DNA from: Hymenopus coronatus
Lineage: Eukaryota > Arthropoda > Insecta > Mantodea > Hymenopodidae
Assembly: GCA_030762935.1 (NCBI GenBank)
Contig: CM060883.1
Coordinates: 94,966,501-95,030,500, forward strand
Direction: 5' to 3'
DNA: 64,000 bases
How positions within the stretch are numbered: the stretch's first letter is position 1; each line of letters starts with the position of its first letter. Made by a program: the position numbers and the translations under genes. Under the pieces are notes generated by a model, which saw nothing but the letters and a program-made list of their open reading frames with translations, had not been told where the DNA came from and did not search any database. Shown piece after piece: positions 1 to 13,350 of this stretch.

Positions 1-1176
1 ACTGACTTCTAACTCAGTGTCCAAGCTTTCGTCTCACACTAGACTGACTTCTAACTCAGTAACCTAGAATACGTCACACACTAGACAGGCTTCGAACTCA
101 GTGTCCTAGCATGCGTCACACACTAGACTGATTTCTAACTCAGTGTCCGAGCATGCGTCACACACTAGACCGACTTCTAACTCAGTGTCGAAGCATGCGT
201 CACACACTAGACTGACCTCTAACTCAGTGTCCTAGCATGCGTCACACACTAGACTGATCTCTAACTCAGTATCTAAGCATGCGTCACACACTAGACTGAC
301 GTCTAAATCAGTGTCCTAGCATGCGTCACAAACTAGACTCACTTCTAACTCAGTGTCCTAGCATGCGTCACACACTAGACTGACCTCTAACTGAGTGCAC
401 TAGCATGCGTCTCACACTAGACTGACTTCTAACTCAGTGTCCTAGCATGTGTCACACACTAGACTGACTTTTAACTCAGTATCCTAGCATGCGTCACACA
501 CTAGACTGACTTCTAACTCAGTGTCCTAGCATGCGTCACACACTAGACTGACCTCTAACTCAGTGCCTTGGCATGCGCCACAGACTAGACTGACTTCTAA
601 CTCAGTGTCCTACCATGCGTCACACACTAGACTGACGTCTAACTCAGTGTCCTAGCATGACTGACACACTAATCTGACTTCTAACTCAGTGTCCTAGCAT
701 GCGTCACACACAAGACTGACCTCTAACTCAGTGTCCTAGCATGCGTCACACACTAGACTGACTTCTAACTCAGTGTCCTAGCATGACTGACACACTAATC
801 TGACTTCTAACTCAGTGTCCTAGCATGCGTCACAAACTAGACTGACCTCTAACTCAGTGCACTAGCATGCGTCTCACACTAGCCTGACTTCTAACTCAGT
901 GTCCTAGCATGTGTCACACACTAGACTGACTTTTAACTCAGTATCCTAGCATGCGTCACACACTAGACTGACTTCTAACTCAGTGTCCTAGAATGCGTCA
1001 CACACTAGACTGACCTCTAACTCACTGCCTTGGCATGCGCCACAGACTAGACTGACTTCTAACTCAGTGTCCTAGCATACGTCACACACTAGACTGACCT
1101 CTAACTCAGTGTCCTAGCATGCGTCACAAACTAGACTAACTTCTAACTCAGTGTCCTAGCATGCGTCACACACTAG
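1..1176. repeat. Older copy of the 1.3-kb higher-order repeat
   Basis: Base 1 matches 3235 (offset 3,234) and 4537 (offset 4,536) through a distinctive series: an AAGCTTTCG monomer, a GAATACG monomer, an ACAGGC monomer, then CGAAGC and a GTATCTAAGC monomer. After about base 380 the offset to the 3235 copy rises to 3,276, because that copy has one extra monomer near 3600. The match is seen again at the TTGGC landmark (1030 versus 4306). It ends where the 624-bp duplication starts. Confidence 0.8.
505..546 (+). repeat. Representative consensus monomer (42 bp)
   Basis: This copy matches the commonest base at every position I compared. Base composition is A 11, C 13, G 7, T 11 (20 of 42 G+C). 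Elements inside it are: ACTGA at 1-5 and its reverse complement TCAGT at 14-18, a 5-bp stem with an 8-nt loop; CTAG at 22-25 and again at 39-42; the palindrome GCATGC at 25-30 (an SphI-type site); one CpG at 30-31; and a CA-rich stretch at 33-39. In the consensus all three forward frames contain stops: TAA in one, TGA in another, and the TAG inside CTAG in the third. The monomer is therefore non-coding as it stands. Confidence 0.9.
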
Positions 1177-1800
1177 ACTGACTTCTAATTCAGTGTCCTA
1201 GCTTGCGTCACCCACTAGACTGACCTCTAACTCAGTGTCCAAGCATGCGTCACAAACTAAACTGACCTCTAACTCAGTATCCAAGCATTCGTCACACACT
1301 AGACTGACTTCTAATTCAGTGTCCTAGCATGCGTCACAAACTAGACTGACTTCTAACTCAGTGTCCTAGCATGCGCCGCACACTAGACTAACCTCTAACT
1401 CAGTGTCCAAGCATGCGTCACACACTAGACTGACCTCTAACTCAGTGTCCAAGCATGCGTCACACACTAGATTGACCTCTAACTCAGTGTCCAAGACTGC
1501 GTCACACACTGGACTGACCTTTAACTCAGTGTCCAAGCATTCGTCTCACACTAGACTGACTTCTAACTCAGTGAACTAGCATGCGTCACACACTAGACTG
1601 ACTTCTAACTCAGTGTCCTAGCATGTGTCACACACTAGACTGACTTCTAACTCAGTGTCCTAGCATTCGTCACACACTAGACTTCTAAGTCAGTGTCCTA
1701 GCATGCGTCACACACGAGACTGACTTCTAACTCAGTGTCCTAGCATGAGTCACACACTAGACTGACCTCTAACTCAGTGTCCTAGCATGCGTCACACACT
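1177..1800. repeat. 624-bp tandem duplication, left copy
   Basis: The run from a CTAATTCAG monomer and a GCTTGCGTCACCCAC monomer (1201) reappears at 1825, offset 624. It holds a rare AAGACTGCG monomer and the 38-nt monomer that lacks four bases at about 1677. The order of variants is the same in both copies. The copy ends at a monomer that lacks the two bases AG (around 1800), which marks the join. Confidence 0.88.
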
Positions 1801-2415
1801 ACTGACTTCTAATTCAGTGTCCTAGCTTGCGTCACCCACTAGACTGACCTCTAACTCAGTGTCCAAGCATGCGTCACAAACTAAACTGACCTCTAACTCA
1901 GTATCCAAGCATTCGTCACACACTAGACTGACTTCTAATTCAGTGTCCTAGCATGCGTCACAAACTAGACTGACTTCTAACTCAGTGTCCTAGCATGCGC
2001 CGCACACTAGACTAACCTCTAACTCAGTGTCCAAGCATGCGTCACACACTAGACTGACCTCTAACTCAGTGTCCAAGCATGCGTCACACACTAGATTGAC
2101 CTCTAACTCAGTGTCCAAGACTGCGTCACACACTGGACTGACCTTTAACTCAGTGTCCAAGCATTCGTCTCACACTAGACTGACTTCTAACTCAGTGAAC
2201 TAGCATGCGTCACACACTAGACTGACTTCTAACTCAGTGTCCTAGCATGTGTCACACACTAGACTGACTTCTAACTCAGTGTCCTAGCATTCGTCACACA
2301 CTAGACTTCTAAGTCAGTGTCCTAAATGCGTCACACACGAGACTGACTTCTAACTCAGTGTCCTAGCATGAGTCACACATTAGACTGACCTCTAACTCAG
2401 TGTCCTAGCATGCGT
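1801..2415. repeat. 624-bp tandem duplication, right copy
   Basis: This is the second copy of 1177-1800. It starts directly after the two-base-short monomer at 1800. It has one private deletion, CCTAAATGCG for CCTAGCATGCG near 2322, which shifts the offset from 624 to 623 (the CGAGAC variant is at 1715 and 2338). The similarity fades near 2415, where the right copy passes into GTCTCACATT monomers. Confidence 0.85.
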
Positions 2416-3234
2416 CTCACATTAGACTCACTTCTAACTCAGTGTCCTAGCATGCGTCACACACTAGACTGACTTCTAACTCAGTGTCCTAGCATGCGTC
2501 ACAAACTAGACTGACCTCTAACTCATTGTCCAAGCATGCGTCACAAACTAGACTGACCTCTAGCTCAGTGTCCTAGCATGCGTCACACACTAGACTGACT
2601 TCTAACTCAGTGTCCTAGCATGTGTCACAAACTAGACTGACTTCTAACTCAGTGTCCTAGCATGCGTCACACACTAGACTGACTTCTAACACAGTGTCCT
2701 AGCATGACTGACACACTAATCTGACTTCTAACTCAGTGTCCTAGCCTGCATCACACACTAGACTGACAATAATCTGACTTCTAACTCAGTGTCCTAGCAT
2801 GCGTCACAAACTAGACTGACCTCTAACTCAGTGCACTAGCATGCGTCTCACACTAGACTGAGTTCTAACTCAGTGTCCTAGCATGTGTCACACACTAGAC
2901 TGACTTTTAACTCAGTATCCTAGCATGCGTCACACACTAGACTGACTTCTAACTCAGTGTCCTAGCATGCGTCACACACTAGACTGACCTCTAACTCACT
3001 GCCTTGGCATGCGCCACAGACTAGACTGACTTCTAACTCAGTGTCCTAGCATGCGTCACACACTAGACTGACCTCTAACTCAGTGTCCTAGCATGCGTCA
3101 CAAACTAGACTAACTTCTAACTCAGTGTCCTAGCATGCGTCACACACTAGACTGACTTCTAACTCAGTGTCCTGGCATGCGTCACACACTAGACTGACAT
3201 TTAACTCAGTGTCCTAGCATGCGTCACACACTAG
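2416..3234. repeat. Unphased satellite stretch with one broken monomer
   Basis: These are ordinary 42-bp monomers that share a variant order with the second half of the 1.3-kb repeat (TGACTGACACAC, then GTGCACTAG, then CTTGGC-type monomers). Near 2763-2777 a monomer is internally deleted by about 30 bases, leaving GACTGACAATAATCTG. This is one of the few breaks in the window that is not a whole monomer. Confidence 0.75.
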
Positions 3235-4536
3235 ACTGACTTCTAACTCAGTGTCCAAGCTTTCGTCTCACACTAGACTGACTTCTAACTCAGTAACCTA
3301 GAATACGTCACACACTAGACAGGCTTCTAACTCAGTGTCCTAGCATGCGTCACACACTAGACTGATTTCTAACTCAGTGTCCGAGAATGCGTCACACACT
3401 AGACCGACTTCTAACTCAGTGTCGAAGCATGCGTCACACACTAGACTGACCTCTAACTCAGTGTCCTAGCATGCGTCACACACTAGACTGATCTCTAACT
3501 CAGTATCTAAGCATGCGTCACACACTAGACTGACGTCTAAATCAGTGTCCTAGCATGCGTCACAAACTAGACTCACTTCTAACTCAGTGTCCTAGCATGC
3601 GGCACACACTAGACTGACTTCTAACTCAGTGTCCTAGCATGCGTCACACACTAGACTGACCTCTAACTGAGTGCACTAGCATGCATCTCACACTAGACTG
3701 ACTTCTAACTCAGTGTCCTAGCATGTGTCACACACTAGACTGACTTTTAACTCAGTATCCTAGCATGCGTCACACACTAGACTGACTTCTAACTCAGTGT
3801 CCTAGCATGCGTCACACACTAGACTGACCTCTAACTCAGTGCCTTGGCATGCGCCACAGACTAGACTGACTTCTAACTCAGTGTCCTACCATGCGTCACA
3901 CACTAGACTGACGTCTAACTCAGTGTCCTAGCATGACTGACACACTAATCTGACTTCTAACTCAGTGTCCTAGCATGCGTCACACACAAGACTGACCTCT
4001 AACTCAGTGTCCTAGCATGCGTCACACACTAGACTGACTTCTAACTCAGTGTCCTAGCATGACTGACACACTAATCTGACTTCTAACTCAGTGTCCTAGC
4101 ATGCGTCACAAACTAGACTGACATCTAACTCAGTGCACTAGCATGCGTCTCACACTAGCCTGACTTCTAACTCAGTGTCCTAGCATGTGTCACACACTAG
4201 ACTGACTTTTAACTCAGTATCCTAGCATGCGTCACACACTAGACTGACTTCTAACTCAGTGTCCTAGAATGCGTCACACACTAGACTGACCTCTAACTCA
4301 CTGCCTTGGCATGCGCCACAGACTAGACTGACTTCTAACTCAGTTACCTAGCATACGTCACACACTAGACTGACCTCTAACTCAGTGTCCTAGCATGCGT
4401 CACAAACTAGACTAACTTCTAACTCAGTGTCCTAGCATGCGTCACACACTAGACTGACTTCTAACTCAGTGTCCTGGCATGCGTCACACACTAGACTGAC
4501 ATTTAACTCAGTGTCCTAGCATGCGTCACACACTAG
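3235..4536. repeat. 1,302-bp higher-order repeat, best copy
   Basis: The unit is 1,302 bp, exactly 31 monomers. The AAGCTTTCGTCTC start motif at 3235 returns at 4537 with the same downstream order of variants: GAATACG, ACAGGC, CCGAG, GACCGAC, CGAAGC, ATCTAAGC, GACGTCTAAATCAG and GCGGCACAC. The unit includes two TGACTGACACAC monomers near 3932 and 4060. Confidence 0.88.
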
Positions 4537-5310
4537 ACTGACTTCTAACTCAGTGTCCAAGCTTTCGTCTCACACTAGACTGACTTCTAACTCAGTATCC
4601 TAGAATACGTCACACACTAGACAGGCTTCTAACTCAGTGTCCTAGCATGCGTCACACACTAGACTGACTTATAACTCAGTGTCCGAGCATGCGTCACACA
4701 CTAGACCGACTTCTAACTCAGTGTCGAAGCATGCGTCACACACTAGACTGACCTCTAACTCAGTGTCCTAGCATGCGTCACACACTAGACTGATCTCTAA
4801 CTCAGTATCTAAGCATGCGTCACACACTAGACTGACGTCTAAATCAGTGTCCTAGCATGCGTCACAAACTAGACTCACTTCTAACTCAGTGTCCTAGCAT
4901 GCGGCACACACTAGACTGACTTCTAACTCAGTTTCCTAGCATGCGTCACACACTAGACTGACCGCTAACTGAGTGTCCTAGCAATGGTCACACACTAGAC
5001 TGACTTTTAACTCAGTATCCTAGCATGCGTCACACACTAGACTGACTTCTAACTCAGTGTCCTAGCATGCGTCACACACTAGACAGACCTCTTACTCAGT
5101 GCCTTGGCATGCGCCACAGACTAGACTGACTTCTAACTCAGTGTCCTAGCATGCGTCACACACTAGACTGACCTCTAACTCAGTGTCCTAGCATGCGTCA
5201 CAAACTAGACTAACTTCTAACTCAGTGTCCTAGCATGCGTCACACACTAGACTGACTTCTAACTCAGTGTCCTGGCATGCCTCACACACTAGACTGACAT
5301 TTAACTCAGT
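4537..5310. repeat. 1,302-bp higher-order repeat, truncated copy
   Basis: This copy follows 3235-4536 directly and keeps the opening variant series through GCGGCACAC (about 4900). It then loses one monomer next to a unique GCAATGGTC variant near 4980 and skips most of the later part of the unit. It rejoins at the CTTGGC monomer and the CAAACTAGACTAAC monomer (5100-5220). This is how a copy trimmed by internal unequal exchange would look. Confidence 0.75.
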
Positions 5311-8300
5311 GTCCAAGCATGCGATACACACTATACTGACTTCTAACTCAGTGTCCTAGCATGCGTCAACAGTAGACTGACTTCTAACTCAGTGTCCTAG
5401 CATGCGTCACACACTAGACTGACCTCTAACTCAGTGTTCTAGCATGCGTCACACACTAGACTGACTTCTAACTCAGTGTCCAAGCTTTCGTTTCACACTA
5501 GACTGACTTCTAACTCAGTATCATAGCATGCGTGACACACTAGACTGACTTTTAACTCAGTGTCCTAGCATGCGTCACCCACTAGACTGACTTCTAACTC
5601 AGTGTCCGAGCATGCGTCACACATTAGACCGACCTCTAACTCAGTGTCGAAGCATGCGTCACACACTAGACTGACCTCTAACTCCGTTTCCAAGTATGCG
5701 TCACAAACTAGACTGACCTCTAACTCAGTATCCAAGCAGGCGTCACATTCTAGTCTGACTTCTAACTCAGTGTCCTAGCATGCGTCACAAACGAGACTGA
5801 CTTCTAACTCAGTGTCCTAGCATGCGTCGCACACTATACTGACCTCTAACTCAGTGTCCTAACATGCGTCACACACTAATCTGACTTCTAACTCAGTGTC
5901 CAATCATGCGTCACACACTAGACTGATCTCTAACTCAGTGTCCTAGCATGCGTCACACACTTGACTGATTTCTAGCTCAGTTTCCAAACATGCGTTTCAC
6001 ATTAGACTGACTTCTAACTCAGTGTCCTAGCATGTGTCACAAACTAGACTGACCTCTAACTCCGTGTCCAAGCATGCGTCACACACTAGACTGACTTCTA
6101 ACACAGTGTCCTAGCATGCGTCAACACTAGACTGACTTCTAACTCAGTGTCTTGGCATGCGCCACAGATTAGATTGACTTCTAACTCAGTGTCCTAGCAT
6201 GCGTCACACACTAGACTGACCTCTAACTCAGTGTCCTAGCATGCGTCACAAACTAGACTAACTTCTAACTCAGTGTCTTAGCATGCGTCACACACTAGAC
6301 TGACTTCTAACTCAGTGTCCTGGCATGCGTCACACACTAGACTGACTTTTAACTGAGTGTCCTAGCATGACTCACACACTAATCTGACTTCTAACTCAGT
6401 GTCCTAGCATGCGTCACAAATTAGACTGACTTCTAACTCAGTGTCCTAGCATGCGCCGCACACTAGACTAACCTCTAACTCAGTGTCCAAGCATGCGTCA
6501 CACACTAATCTGACTTCTAACTCATTGTCCAATCATGCGTCACACACAAGACTGATTTCTTACTCGGTGTCCTAGTATGCGTCACACACTAGACTGACTT
6601 CTAACTAAGTGTCCTAGCATGGGTCACACACTAGACAGACTTCTAACTCAGTATCCTAGCATGTGTCACACACTAGACTGACGTCTAAGTCAGTGTCCAA
6701 GCATGCGTCACACACTAGACTGACTTCTAAGTCAGTGTCCTAGCATGCGTCACACACTAGGCTTACTTCTATCTCAGTGTCCTAGCATGCGTCACAAACT
6801 ACACTGACTTCTAACTCAGTGTCCTAGCATGCGTCACACACCAACCTGACTTCAAACTCAGTGTCCTAGCATGCGTCACAAACTAGACTGACTTCTAACT
6901 CAGTGTCCTAGCATGCGCCGCACACTAGACTAACCTCTCAGTGTCCAAGCATGCGTCACACACTAGATTGACCTCTAACTCAGTGTCCAAGCATGCGTCA
7001 CACACTAGACTGACCTTTAACTCAGTGTCCAAGCATTCGTCTCACACTAGACTGACTTCTAACTCAGTGAACTAGCATGCGTCACACACTAGACTGACCT
7101 CTAACTGAGTGACCTAGCATGCGTCTCACATTAGACTGACTTCTAACTCAGAGTCCTAGCATGCGTCACACACTAGACTGACTTCTAGCTCAGTGTCCTA
7201 GCATGCGTCACACACTAGACTGACTTCTAACTCAGTGTCCTAGCATGCGTCACACACTAGACTGACTTCTAGCTCAGTGTCCTAGCATGCGATACACACT
7301 AGACTGACTTCTAACTCAGTGTCCTAGCATGTGTCACAAACTAGACTGACTTCTAACTCAGTGTCCTAGCTTGGCGTCACACACTAGACTGACCTCTTAA
7401 TCATTGTCCAAGCATGCATCACAAACTAGACTGACCTATAACTCAGTATCCAAGCATTAGTCACACAATAGACTGACTTCTAACTCAGTGGCCTAGCATG
7501 CGTCACAAACTAGACTGACTTCTAAATCTGTGTCCTAGCATGCGCCACGCACTAGACTGACCTCTAACTCAGTGTCTAAGCATGCGTCACCCACTAGACT
7601 GACCTCTAACTCAGTGACCTAGTATGCGTCTCACATTAGACTGACTTCTAACTCAGTGTCCTAGCATGCGTCAACACTAGACTGACTTCTAGCTCAGTGT
7701 CCTAGCATGCGTCACACACTAGACTGACTTCTAACTCATTGTCCTAGCATTCGTCACACACTAGAATTCTATGTCAGTGTCCTAGCATGCGTCACACACT
7801 AGACTGACTTCTTTCTCAGTGTCCTAGCATGAGTCACACACTAGACTGACCTCTAACTCAGTGTCCTAGCATGCGTCACAAACTACACTGACTTCTAACT
7901 CAGTGTCCTAGCATGCGTCACACACTAGTCTGACCTCTAACTCAGTGTCCTAGCATGCGTCACACACTAGACTGACTTCTAACTCAGTGTCCTAGCATGC
8001 GTCACACACTAATCTGACTTCTAACTCAGTGTCCAATCATGCGTCACACACTAGACTGACATCTCACTCAGTGTCCTAGCATGCGTCACACACTTGACCG
8101 ACTTCTAGCTCAGTTTCCAAACATGCCTATCACACTAGACTGACTTTTAACTCAGTGTCCAAGCATGCATCACACACTAGACTGACCTCTAACTCAGTGT
8201 CCAAGCATGCGTCACTCACTAGATTGACCTCTAACTCAGTGTCCAAGCATGCGTCACACACTAGACTGACTTTTAACTCAGTGTCCAAGTGTTCGTCTCA

Positions 8301-8645
8301 CACTAGACATACTTCTAAATCAGTGTCCTAGCATACGTCACAAACTAGACTGACTAACTCAGTGTCCTAGCATGCGCCACACACTAGACTGACCTCTAAC
8401 TCAGTGTCCAAGCATGCGTCACACACTAGACTGATCTCTAACTCAGTGTCCAAGCATGCGTCTCACACTAGATTGACCTCTAACTCAGTGTCCAAGCATG
8501 CGTCACACACTAGACGGACTTCTAACTCAGTGTCCTAAAATGCGTAACACACTAGACTGACTTCTAACTCAGTGTCCTAGCATGCGTCGCAATCTAGACT
8601 GACTTCTAACTCAGTGTCCTAGCATGCGTCACACACTAGACGGAC
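5311..8645. repeat. Divergent satellite block sharing segments with later blocks
   Basis: From about 5340 to 6950 the variant order matches 11790-13310. The offset is 6,449 (AAGCTTTCGTTTC at 5482 and 11931) and becomes 6,365 after two monomers are lost. The same stretch matches 9190 onward with offset 3,851, then 3,725. The second half (about 7370-8000) matches 29500-30100 with offset 22,130, then 22,215. It holds the first GAATTC-bearing short monomer (7764) and a monomer at 8350 lacking three bases. A one-base insertion (GCTTGGCG) is at about 7375 and a four-base deletion at about 6936. It is older or more scrambled than the blocks to its right. Confidence 0.75.
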
Positions 8646-11600
8646 TTCTAACTCAGTTTCCTAAAATGCGTAACACACTAGACTGACTTCTAACTCAGTG
8701 TCCTAGCTTGCGTCACACACTTGACTGACCTCTAACTCAGTGTCCAAGCATGCGTCACAAACTAGACTTACTTCTAACTCAGTATACAAGCATGCGTCAC
8801 ATACTAGACTGACTTCTAACTCAGTGTCCTAGCATGCGTCACAAACTAGACTGACTTATAACTCAGTGTCCTAGCATGCGTCACACACTAGACTGACCTC
8901 TAACTCAGTGTCCTAGCATGCGCCACACACTAGACTGACTTCTAACTCAGTGTCCTAGCATGCGTCACACACTAATCTGACTTCTAACTCAGTGTCCAAT
9001 CATGCGTCACACACTAGACTGACTTCTCACTCAGTGTCCTAGCATGCGTCACACACTTGACTGATTTCTAGCTCAGTTTCCAAACATGCGTATCACATTA
9101 GACTGACTTCTAACTCAGTGTCCAAGCATGCGTCACAAACTACACTGACCTCTAACTCCGTGTCCCAGCATGCGACACACACTAGACTGACTTCTAACTT
9201 AGTGTCCTAGCATGCGTCAACAGAAGACTGACTTCTAACTCAGTGTCCTAGCATGCGTCACACACTAGACTGACCTCTAACTCAGTGTTCTAGCATGCGT
9301 CACACACTAGACTGACTTCTAACTCAGTGTCCGAGCATGCGTCACACATTAGACCGACCTCTAACTCAGTGTCGAAGCATGCGTCACACACTAGACTGAC
9401 CTCTAACTCCGTTTCCAAGGATGCGTCACAAACTAGACTGACCTCTAACTCAGTATCCAAGCAGGCGTCACATACTAGACTGACTTCTAACTCAGTGTCC
9501 TAGCATGCGTCACAAACGAGACTGACTTCTAACTCAGTGTCCTAGCATGCGTCGCACACTATACTGACCTCTCACTCAGTGTCCTAGCATGCGTCACACA
9601 ATAATCTGACTTCTAACTCAGTGTCCAATCATGCGTCACACACTAGACTGAATTCTCACTCAGTGTCCTAGCCTGCGTCACACACTTGACTGATTTCTAG
9701 CTCAGTTTCCAAACATGCGTTTCACATTAGACTGACTTCTAACTCAGTGTCCTAGCATGTGTCACAAACTAGACTGACCTCTAACTCCGTGTCCAAGCAT
9801 GCGTCACACACTAGACTGACTTCTAACTCAGTGTCCTAGCATGCGTCAACACTAGACTGACCTCTAACTCAGTGCCTTGGCATGCGCCACAGATTAGATT
9901 GACTTCTAACTCAGTGTCCTAGCATGCGTCACACACTAGACTGACCTCTAACTCAGTGTCCTAGCATGCGTCACAAATTAGACTAACTTCTAACTCAGTG
10001 TCCTAGCATGCGTCACACACTAGACTGACTTCTAACTCAGTGTCCTAGCATGACTCACACACTAATCTGACTTCTAACTCAGTGTCCTAGCATGCGTTAC
10101 AAATTAGACTGACTTCTAACTCAGTGTCCTAGCATGCGTCACACACTAATCTGACTTCTAACTCATTGTCCAATCATGCGTCACACACTAGACTGATTTC
10201 TTACTCGGTGTCCTAGTATGCGTCACACACTAGACTGACTTCTAACTAAGTGTCCTAGCATGGGTCACACACTAGACAGACTTCTAACTCAGTATCCTAG
10301 CATGTGTCACACACTAGACTGACGTATAACTCAGTGTGCAAGCATGCGTCTCACACTAGACTGACTTCTAAGTCAGTGTCCTAGCATGCGTCACACACTA
10401 GGCTGACTTCTATCTCAGTGTCCTAGCATGCGTCACAAACTACACTGACTTCTAACTCAGTGTCCTAGCATGCGTCACACACCAACCTGACTTCTAACTC
10501 AGTGTCCTAGCATGCGTCACAAACTAGACTGACTTCTAACTCAGTGTCCTAGCATGCGCACGCACACTAGTCTAACCTCTAACTCAGTGTCCAAGCATGC
10601 GTCACACACTAGATTGACCTCTAACTCAGTGTCCAAGCATGCGTCACACACTAGACTGACCTTTAACTCAGTGTCCAAGCATTCGTCTCACACTAGACTG
10701 ACTTCTAACTCAGTGAACTAGCATGCGTCACACACTAGACTGACCTCTAACTCAGTGACCTAGCATGCGTCTCACATTAGACTGACCTCTAACTCAGAGT
10801 CCTAGCATGCGTCACACACTAGACTGACTTCTAGCTCAGTGTCCTAGCATGCGTCACACACTAGACTGACTTCTAACTAAGTGTCCTAGGATTCGTCACA
10901 CACTAGACTTCTAACTCAGTGTCCTAGCATGCGTCACACACTAGACTGACTTCTAACTCAGTGTCCTAGCATTAGTCACACACTAGACTGACCTCTAACT
11001 CAGTGTCCTAGCATGCGTCACAAACTAGACTGACTTCTAACTCAGTGTCCTAGCATGCGTACACACTAGACTGGCTTCTAGCTCAGTGTTCTAGCATGCA
11101 TCACACACCAGACTGACCTCTAACTCAGTGTCCTAGTATGAGTCACACACTAGACTGACCTCTAACTCAGTGACCTAGCATGCGTCTCAAATTAGACTGA
11201 CCTCTAACTCAGAGTCCTAGCATGCGTCACAATCTAGACTGACTTCTAACTCAGTGTCCTAACATGCGTCACACACTAGACGGACTTCTAACTCAGTGTC
11301 CTAAAATGCGTAACACACTAGACTGACTTCTAACTCAGTCTCCTAGCATGTGTAACAAACTAGACTGACTTCTAACTCAGTGTCCTAGCTTGCGTCACAC
11401 ACTAGACTGACCTCTAACTCAGTGTCCTAGCATGCGTCACACACTAGACTGACTTCTAACTCAGTGTCCTAGCATGCGTCACACACTAATCTGACTTCTA
11501 ACTCAGTGTCCAATCATGCGTCACACACTAGACTGACTTCTCACTCAGTGTCCTAGCATGCGTCACACACTTGACTGATTTCTAGCTCAGTTTCCAAACA

Positions 11601-13350
11601 TGCGTATCACATTAGACTGACTTCTAACTCAGTGTCCAAGCATGCGTCACAAACTAGACTGACCTCTAACTCAGTGTCCTAGCATGCGTCACACACTAGA
11701 CTGACTTCTAACTCAGTGTCCTAGCATGCGTCACACACTAATCTGACTTCTAACTCAGTGTCCAATCATGCGACACACACTAGACTGACTTCTAACTCAG
11801 TGTCCTAGCATGCGTCAACAGTAGACTGACTTCTAACTCAGTGTCCTAGCATGCGTCACACACTAGACTGACCTCTAACTCAGTGTTCTAGCATGCGTCA
11901 CACACTAGACTGACTTCTAACTCAGTGTCCAAGCTTTCGTTTCACACTAGACTGACTTCTAACTCAGTATCCTAGCATGCGTCACACACTAGACTGACTT
12001 TTAACTCAGTGTCCTAGCATGCGTCACACACTAGACTGACTTCTAACTCAGTGTCCGAGCATGCGTCACACATTAGACCGACCTCTAACTCAGTGTCGAA
12101 GCATGCGTCACACACTAGACTGACCTCTAACTCCGTTTCCAAGTATGCGTCACAAACTAGACTGACCTCTATCTCAGTATCCAAGCAGGCGTCACATACT
12201 AGACTGACTTCTAACTCAGTGTCCTAGCTTGCGTCACAAACGAGACTGACTTCTAACTCAGTGTCCTAGTATGCGTCGCACACTATACTGACCTCTCACT
12301 CAGTGTCCTAACATGCGTCACACACTAATCTGACTTCTAACTCAGTGTCCAATCATGCGTCACACACTAGACTGACTTCTCACTCAGTGTCCTAGGATGC
12401 GTCACACACTTGACTGATTTCTAGCTCAGTTTCCAAACATGCGTTTCACATTAGATTGACTTCTAACTCAGTGACCTAGCATGTGTCACAAACTAGACTG
12501 ACCTCTAACTCCGTGACCAAGCATGCGTCACACACTAGACTGACTTCTAACTCAGTGTCCTAGCATGCGTCAACACTAGACTGACCTCTAACTCAGTGCC
12601 TTGGCATGCGCCACAGATTAGATTGACTTCTAACTCAGTGTCCTAGCATGCGTCACACACTAGACTAACTTCTAAATCAGTGTCCTAGCATGCGTCACAC
12701 ACTAGACTGACTTCTAACTCAGTGTCCTGGCATGCGTCACACACTAGACTGACTTTTAACTCAGTGTCCTAGTATGACTCACACATTAATCTGACTTCTA
12801 ACTCAGTGTCCTAGCATGCGTTACAAATTAGACTGACTTCTAACTCAGTGTCCTAGCATGCGTCACACACTAATCTGACTTCTAACTCATTGTCCAGTCA
12901 TGCGTCACACACTAGAATGATTTCTTACTCGGTGTCCTAGTATGCGTCACACACTAGACTGACTTCTAACTAAGTGTCCTAGCATGGGTCACACACTAGA
13001 CAAACTTCTAACTCAGTATCCTAGCATGTGTCACACACTAGACTGACGTCTAACTCAGTGTCCAAGCATGCGTCACACACTAGACTGACTTCTAAGTCAG
13101 TGTCCTAGCATGCGTCACACACTAGGCTGACTTCTATCTCAGTGTCCTAGCATGCGTCTCAAACTACACTGACTTCTAACTCAGTGTCCTAGCATGCGTC
13201 ACACACTAGGCTGACTTCTATCTCAGTGTCCTAGCATGCGTCGCAAACTAGACTGACTTCTAACTCAGTGTCCTAGCATGCGCCGCACACTAGACTAACC
13301 TCTAACTCAGTGTCCAAGCATGCGTCACACACTAGACTGACCTCTAACTC
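8646..13350. repeat. Block T core (4.7 kb), copied again at 36601-41305
   Basis: A single constant offset of 27,955 links this block to 36601-41305. It was checked at GTTTCCTAAA (8656/36611), CAGAAG (9221/37176), GCGCACGCAC (10556/38511), AAGCTTTCGTTTC (11931/39886), CAACACTAG (12571/40526) and CCGAGCATG (12053/40008). Over 4.7 kb there is no net length change, so this is a recent block duplication. The right edge at about 13350 is where the two copies part: this one enters the 3,232-bp insertion, the other goes on as 16582 onward. Confidence 0.9.
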
